Source: Devosia sp. Leaf420
Lineage (GTDB): Bacteria; Pseudomonadota; Alphaproteobacteria; Rhizobiales; Devosiaceae
DNA length: 64,000 nucleotides
NCBI RefSeq assembly: GCF_001425445.1
Contig: NZ_LMQU01000012.1
Coordinates: 144,278-208,277, forward strand
Direction of reading: 5' to 3'
The first letter of the stretch is position 1. Each line of letters starts with the position of its first letter. Shown one piece after another: positions 63,870 through 64,000 of this stretch. The notes beneath the pieces are model-generated. The model made no database searches. It had not been told where the DNA came from and saw only the letters and a program-made list of their open reading frames with translations. Both the position numbers and the translations under genes were made by a program.

Positions 63870-64000
63870 CGGGCGCGCCTCGTGGGATCGATGAAGTCGC
63901 GGAGGCCGTCGGCGAGAAGGTTGACGCCGATGGCGAGGGAGACGAGCGCGATGCCCGGAGCGATGGCGCCGAGGGGGGCAGTGTAAACCGTGCCTTGGGC
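63866..64000 (-). CDS. C-terminal end of a peptide-type ABC permease (partial, DppC/OppC)
   Basis: The last 44 codons before the stop: AQGTVYTAPLGAIAPGIALV and SLAIGVNLLADGLRDFIDPT then RRAR. LADGLRDxxDPTxR is the typical C-terminal motif of DppC/OppC permeases. The rest lies outside the window. Confidence 0.85.
   Translation of the reverse strand, partial: AQGTVYTAPLGAIAPGIALVSLAIGVNLLADGLRDFIDPTRRAR

Overview
The window is high-GC and densely coded, with many 1-4 base gene overlaps. Its gene content (complete C-P lyase cluster, succinoglycan-type exo genes, HWE-family histidine kinases, bacteriophytochrome) fits an alphaproteobacterium of the Hyphomicrobiales/Rhizobiales. A Devosia-like organism is my inference, not something the sequence proves. 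No rRNA, tRNA, CRISPR array, insertion sequence or prophage was seen.

Layout. 1-0.9 kb: tail of a peptide ABC transporter. 0.9-9.1 kb: signalling and stress genes (hybrid HWE kinase, small coupled protein, SRPBCC protein plus zinc alcohol dehydrogenase, a truncated ferritin-like gene, single-domain response regulator, two divergent Crp/Fnr regulators, small unknown proteins). 9.2-14.8 kb: LacI regulator, PHP metallohydrolase and GH38 alpha-mannosidase. 14.9-27.6 kb: complete phosphonate (C-P lyase) locus, phnMN / phnF (divergent) / phnGHI-J-KL-hexapeptide transferase / phnCDE1E2, with three candidate Pho boxes and one PhnF operator candidate. 27.8-47.6 kb: exopolysaccharide cluster (exoL, exoA, exoM, exoP, galU/exoN, exoY, exoO-like, exoQ, another GT2, exoT, then exoV/exoK/exoF on the other strand, a zinc-ribbon unknown and a second polymerase/ligase-like protein), interrupted by two ParDE-type toxin-antitoxin pairs. 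47.8-50.6 kb: cysTWA sulfate importer without a binding protein. 50.8-53.9 kb: bacteriophytochrome hybrid kinase with its heme oxygenase. 54.1-56.6 kb: exbB-exbD-tonB. 56.6-60.4 kb: SsuABC-like importer plus PQQ-type sugar dehydrogenase. 60.6-61.3 kb: lipoprotein and GlsB-like membrane protein. 61.5-64 kb: DUF1684 protein and a second peptide ABC transporter that runs off the edge.

How the genes work together. The phn locus would import phosphonates (PhnCDE), convert them through PhnI/G/H/L, PhnM and the PhnJ radical C-P lyase, and recycle ribose bisphosphate with PhnN; phosphate starvation (Pho boxes) and PhnF would control it. The exo genes would start (ExoY), extend (ExoA, ExoL, ExoM, ExoO-like, one more GT2), pyruvylate (ExoV), flip (ExoT), polymerise (ExoQ), export (ExoP/ExoF) and trim (ExoK) an acidic polysaccharide. 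The heme oxygenase would supply biliverdin to the phytochrome.

The intergenic spaces hold at least four families of palindromic repeats. Several copies sit inside the phn operon immediately upstream of ribosome binding sites. No wholly new system was proven. The best leads are the repeat-divided phn operon with layered control, a 468-base segment bounded by 11-base inverted repeats, a structured leader upstream of exoY, an enlarged PhnE permease, and the unknown zinc-ribbon and helical proteins in the exo cluster.
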